Positions 60,830 through 64,000 of a stretch of 64,000 bases of DNA are shown one piece after another. Made by a program: the position numbers and the translations under genes. The stretch's first letter is position 1. Every line of letters starts with the position of its first letter. Below the pieces are notes generated by a model. It searched no databases. It was not told the DNA's origin and worked only from the letters and a program-made list of their open reading frames with translations. Source of the stretch: Saururus chinensis (lineage: Eukaryota; Streptophyta; Magnoliopsida; Piperales; Saururaceae); assembly GCA_035235625.1 (NCBI GenBank), contig CP141143.1:24101092-24165091 (forward strand). Reading direction: 5' to 3'.

Positions 60830-61571
60830 AAGTTAGGGTATTATAGCAAATGGTGGAGTCAATGAAGGCAACAAAAGATAAGAAGAAGAGAATCTACGAG
60901 AGAAGGCTGGGTTTGGGAACAAATAGTTTCCCCGCTCGACTTCTTCTATCAAAAGGCCTTGTAGATTCACATCCGGGATGCAAGGCCATCTTGGTGGAGA
61001 CTAGGTTCTACCTAGTATTTGATTGCGAGCCCATCATCATCTGTAGGCCGCTCTTGGATGTTCTCATTAATGAGTGTTGGGACGACTCACAGGAGGTCTT
61101 CAACATTAGGGGCAAAAGACTACCCCTTACTATGGATGAAGTGGCTATGATCACGGGGTTGAGTGGAAAAGGGAACCCATGTAAATTGGAAAGTAGAAAA
61201 GGGAAAGTTGCCCAAGGCAAGGGGCAATTCTACAAGAAGTTCTTCCAAGGAAAGCGGTTGGAGAAGATAGGACTTGAAGAAATGTGGAAAGAAGTAGCTA
61301 CCGACACACGGACTGTGTCAGATGAGGACATAGCATAGTTGGCTATCATGCACATGGGGGTCCTAGTGTTATTCACACAACAACAAAGCTGTATCCCTAA
61401 CTCTGTGTGATTACATAGATGACATGTCAGTCGTGGGGAGCTACAATTGGGCTAGGGCTGTACATGATAGTTGATGAGAGGCATATCATCAGTCTACCAG
61501 AACATCATGAGCAGATAGGATGAGCGCTCCACCATAGTCGAAATTCTCATTGGGGCTTCATTAGTTCTCCA

Positions 61572-61853
61572 GGTAACGCTCGTATTATTAATATCATGAT
61601 AAATTCTATTATCGTTTGTCTAATGACACGATATTTCTACAAAACACATGTATATCGTTGTATCATATAAAATCCATCATGTTATAAAAAATACATGGTA
61701 TAAGATACACGTAGAAATATCATGTATAGGACATTACACGATAATGAAGTATTGTGTAATCGCTAACATGATTTGGCAGTGAAGCGTGTTATACGTAACA
61801 CGACTATTATTGTCATATTTACACAACTGATCATTTTCTTTTGTTTTGTCCAC
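61572..61853 (+). other. Putative intron 2 of the mobile-domain gene
   Basis: CCAG/GTAACG donor and TTTGTCCACCAG acceptor join LVLQ to RWFYEHT. It contains ATCGTTTGTCTAATGACACG (61611-61632) and CGTGTTA-TACG-TAACACG (61785-61802). Confidence 0.6.
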
Positions 61854-62619
61854 CAGAGATGGTTTTATGAGCATACCTCTATATGGGCTCCCAGTGGTCC
61901 TCCATTTAGCCCGAGGTGCAAGAGGTGGCCCAGATTCACCCAACTTTTGAACAACATTGAGAAGGATGCTAAACTTGACCTGGCCGATGAAAAGGCGAGG
62001 AAGAAGCTTCTAGCTCATCATCAGATGAGGAAGTGGTAAGAGGAGGTGTTCATGCGTTTGAAGCCTGACTCCCATATTATTATGTGAATTACACCAATTG
62101 CCAAAGAGTCCCACTTGATGGATGGCCAAAGGGCGACCCTGAAGCCTAAGAAGGTAGGTACGGAAAGAATGATACATCGGACAATGAAACCCATCCACTC
62201 CCACCATGGCGAGACTTTAGGGCATATACATTCTGGCTAGGACGTCATTGAATCATTTGTCATGTTAGTTGATATCACGACCGAAATTTGTGATGTTGTT
62301 TTGGAGAAGGCTGTTCTCTACGGTGAGCTGGGATGGAGCACTGAGAGAGCTGAAGCTGCACGCAAATGAGTTAAAAATGATATGGAGGTGGCAACAAGTC
62401 TCATAGAATAGATGCAACACTCTGAGGAATTGGAGATAGAACATCCGCATGAACCCCCTCAATCGGAAGTCCCCTAAGCATCAATCCCTCCTCCAAGAAC
62501 CAAAGGATCGTTGTTGGTTCGTGTCAAGTCAAGAGCTTCAAAATCTAGAGGTCCCCAACCATTTGCCCATGAAGATAAACCAGTACTTGTCCCTCAGCCG
62601 GTGGACGAGGGATTCATTT

Positions 62620-62920
62620 TGAGTAAGCACAACAATTTAATGTATCATGTTGGTATGGGAATATTTGTGTAATTGAGTACATGATAGCCTAAACAGTCAT
62701 GCTTTAAGAAAGACGATTTCGTTGTGGTCGTGTGATCGATCACACGAGCATTGAACTAGGGGTTTGTTAAAAAAATACTCTGGTTGTGGTCGTGTGATCA
62801 TTAAGACGATTAGGCCATTTTTCCATTTTTTCATCAATACGATCATGTTTCATCGTGTAAGCTAAAACAAAATTGTCGTGCGTATCGTTTATTGACTAAT
62901 TTGGTTACTTCTTAAATGCA
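62620..62920 (+). other. Putative intron 3 of the mobile-domain gene
   Basis: GTAAGC donor and CTTAAATGCAG acceptor. It contains the perfect 20-bp palindrome TCGTGTGATCGATCACACGA (62728-62747) and, 60 bp on, a diverged second copy preceded by the same GTTGTGGTCGTGTGATC word. Confidence 0.58.
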
Positions 62921-63786
62921 GAGAAAAGGCAGCCACAAGCTGCCTCCAAAATAAAGAAGAAGACATGTCAGAAGTTGCAAAGGACCATAATGAGATTTTT
63001 AAAGAAAATAAATGAAGAAGTCCAAAATCAAACCTAGGAGGTTGAGGAACAACCTTGGGAGGTCGAAGAACAACCCCGGGAGGGACTGGAACAACCCCTA
63101 GAGGGACAGGAAGAACCCCGAGAAGCAAATAAAGGAGGGGAACGTACAAATAAAGAAGTAGTTCGTCAAAAGTCAATAAAACTGAGATTTAAGTGGAAAG
63201 CTGCCCATGTCGCACCCTTCCTACGTCCGGTGCCCTAGAAGTTGAGGTACACCACTGTTGAACCATTTGCTAAAGGTGAGGAGGCAATCGACAAGGGGGT
63301 CACTCAGGGCTCAAAGAAGATGAAGCATTTCAGTAGCTACATGGAGGAGAAGTTAGCCAAGTTTGGACCATGGAACAAAATGCAAAGCTTGGTGATGAAG
63401 TTCCTCTGGCATCAGTCCCTGGTACATACATTATTCATCCGGCACCGCCAAAGTCAATCACCCCAAAACCAGTGGGCTAAACTGCTGGCTCCAGTGGTAG
63501 CAATTTATCAGATACTTCTCCAGTTGATCAGGAAGTACTAGAGAGTATCTGCAATGTGATAGAGGTCAAAGAGGAGGTTGAGAAGAAGACAATTAAGGAG
63601 GAGGTCAGTCTGCGGCCAAAGAACTATCTTGACACAAAGTTGGTGTTCTACATTGAGATTCAGAAGTATGTAGATAAGGACATTATCATGGAATTTCTGG
63701 CACACCTATACAAGACGTGGCCGGTAGAAACTCTCTTCTACACCGACTACCTATCTCTGTTAAAGATAGAGTGCATGACCAATGAG

Positions 63787-64000
63787 GTAATATCGTTTTA
63801 TTGATCAAACATTTTAAACTATCTCGTGTTATTAATCACACGATAGCGTAACTAACGAAATGAAACATTTATATATCTCTCTATCAGTAACATGACATTT
63901 GCTCATATCGTTGTTTGCATAATACGCTAATTTTCATCTCTATTGTTGATGTATAAATAGCATATTGGTTAATACATGACTTGGAAATTCATTGTGTTAT
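63787..64000 (+). other. Putative intron 4, runs off the window
   Basis: GTAATA donor after ACCAATGAG. It contains TCGTGTTATTAATCACACGA (63824-63843), a near-perfect palindrome of the same form as in introns 1 to 3. Confidence 0.5.

Larger units (their letters stand above)
60850..63804 (+). pseudogene. Plant-mobile-domain/DUF1985-like gene with ULP1-like end, broken
   Basis: Not a single frame. From ATG 60850 a 162-residue open stretch includes FYLVFDCEPIIICRPLLDVL and KRLPLTMDEVAMITGLSG, the LT(L/M)D(E/D)VAxxTGL signature of plant mobile-domain/DUF1985 proteins. After a stop the likeness continues with DYIDDMSVVGSYNWARAV, then across a putative intron with RWFYEHTSIWAP and PRCKRW, a motif expected in that domain. 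Later exons are charged; the last (63556-63786) reads SLRPKNYLDTKLVFYIEI and FYTDYLSLLK, like the substrate-binding start of a ULP1-type (C48) SUMO peptidase. Such fusions are often carried by Mutator-like elements. Several in-frame stops show it is degenerate. It runs off the right edge of the window. Confidence 0.62.

Overview
This window is nuclear DNA from a flowering plant. It is AT-rich and dense in repeats, with long (TA)n tracts, Stowaway and hAT miniature elements, Copia and probable Gypsy fossils, and plant-specific gene families (SKP1-like, branchpoint-binding SF1 with an RRM, NF-YC13/DPB3-like histone fold, a flavonoid 3'-hydroxylase fragment). GC-rich gene bodies in an AT-rich background would suit a monocot or early-diverging angiosperm, but I cannot name the species.

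Only three genes look whole, and all have uninterrupted coding frames: an NF-YC13/DPB3-type histone-fold protein (3010-3450, minus), the splicing factor SF1/BBP (13738-15966, plus, with a likely 3'UTR intron), and a SKP1-like SCF subunit (40272-40754, plus). Everything else recognised is a transposon, a fossil, a duplicate or a broken gene.

Layout. 1-1.1 kb: a complete non-autonomous hAT element with 8-bp target duplication. 3-4.1 kb: histone-fold gene and a small hAT-like MITE. 4.7-8.4 kb: a very large diverged inverted repeat, probably two opposed LTR-type fossils. 8.9-9.8 kb: gag-like fossil. 10-13.4 kb: hairpins, a second hAT derivative, a TA tract. 13.4-17 kb: SF1. 17-23 kb: mostly featureless intergenic DNA with two MITEs. 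23.1-26.7 kb: duplicated SKP1 locus with a truncated SKP1 pseudogene, a minisatellite, and a Helitron-like 3' end. 26.7-39.9 kb: a low-complexity, locally duplicated region carrying decayed minus-strand exons (one with a CHCYVCD cysteine motif) and a 5.47-kb hAT transposon. 39.9-46.3 kb: functional SKP1 with a Copia element 94 bp past its stop. 46.3-52.0 kb: further LTR fossils including a probable 3.2-kb solo LTR. 52.0-58.4 kb: third SKP1 locus copy (promoter and upstream only), cut by a second Copia of the same family. 58.5-59.9 kb: rearranged flavonoid 3'-hydroxylase fragment joined to unknown GC-rich sequence. 60.5-64 kb: broken multi-exon gene of the plant-mobile-domain/ULP1 type whose putative introns all carry a similar ~20-bp palindrome.

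The most interesting results are: (i) three diverged copies of one SKP1 locus, each preserving a different part; (ii) one hAT family seen as a large transposase-bearing element plus small derivatives with exact 8-bp target duplications; (iii) intron-restricted palindromes around consensus TCGTGTGATNNATCACACGA; (iv) a Copia whose right end runs past its LTR while the target duplication lies outside the extra sequence. All alignments and identity levels are by eye.
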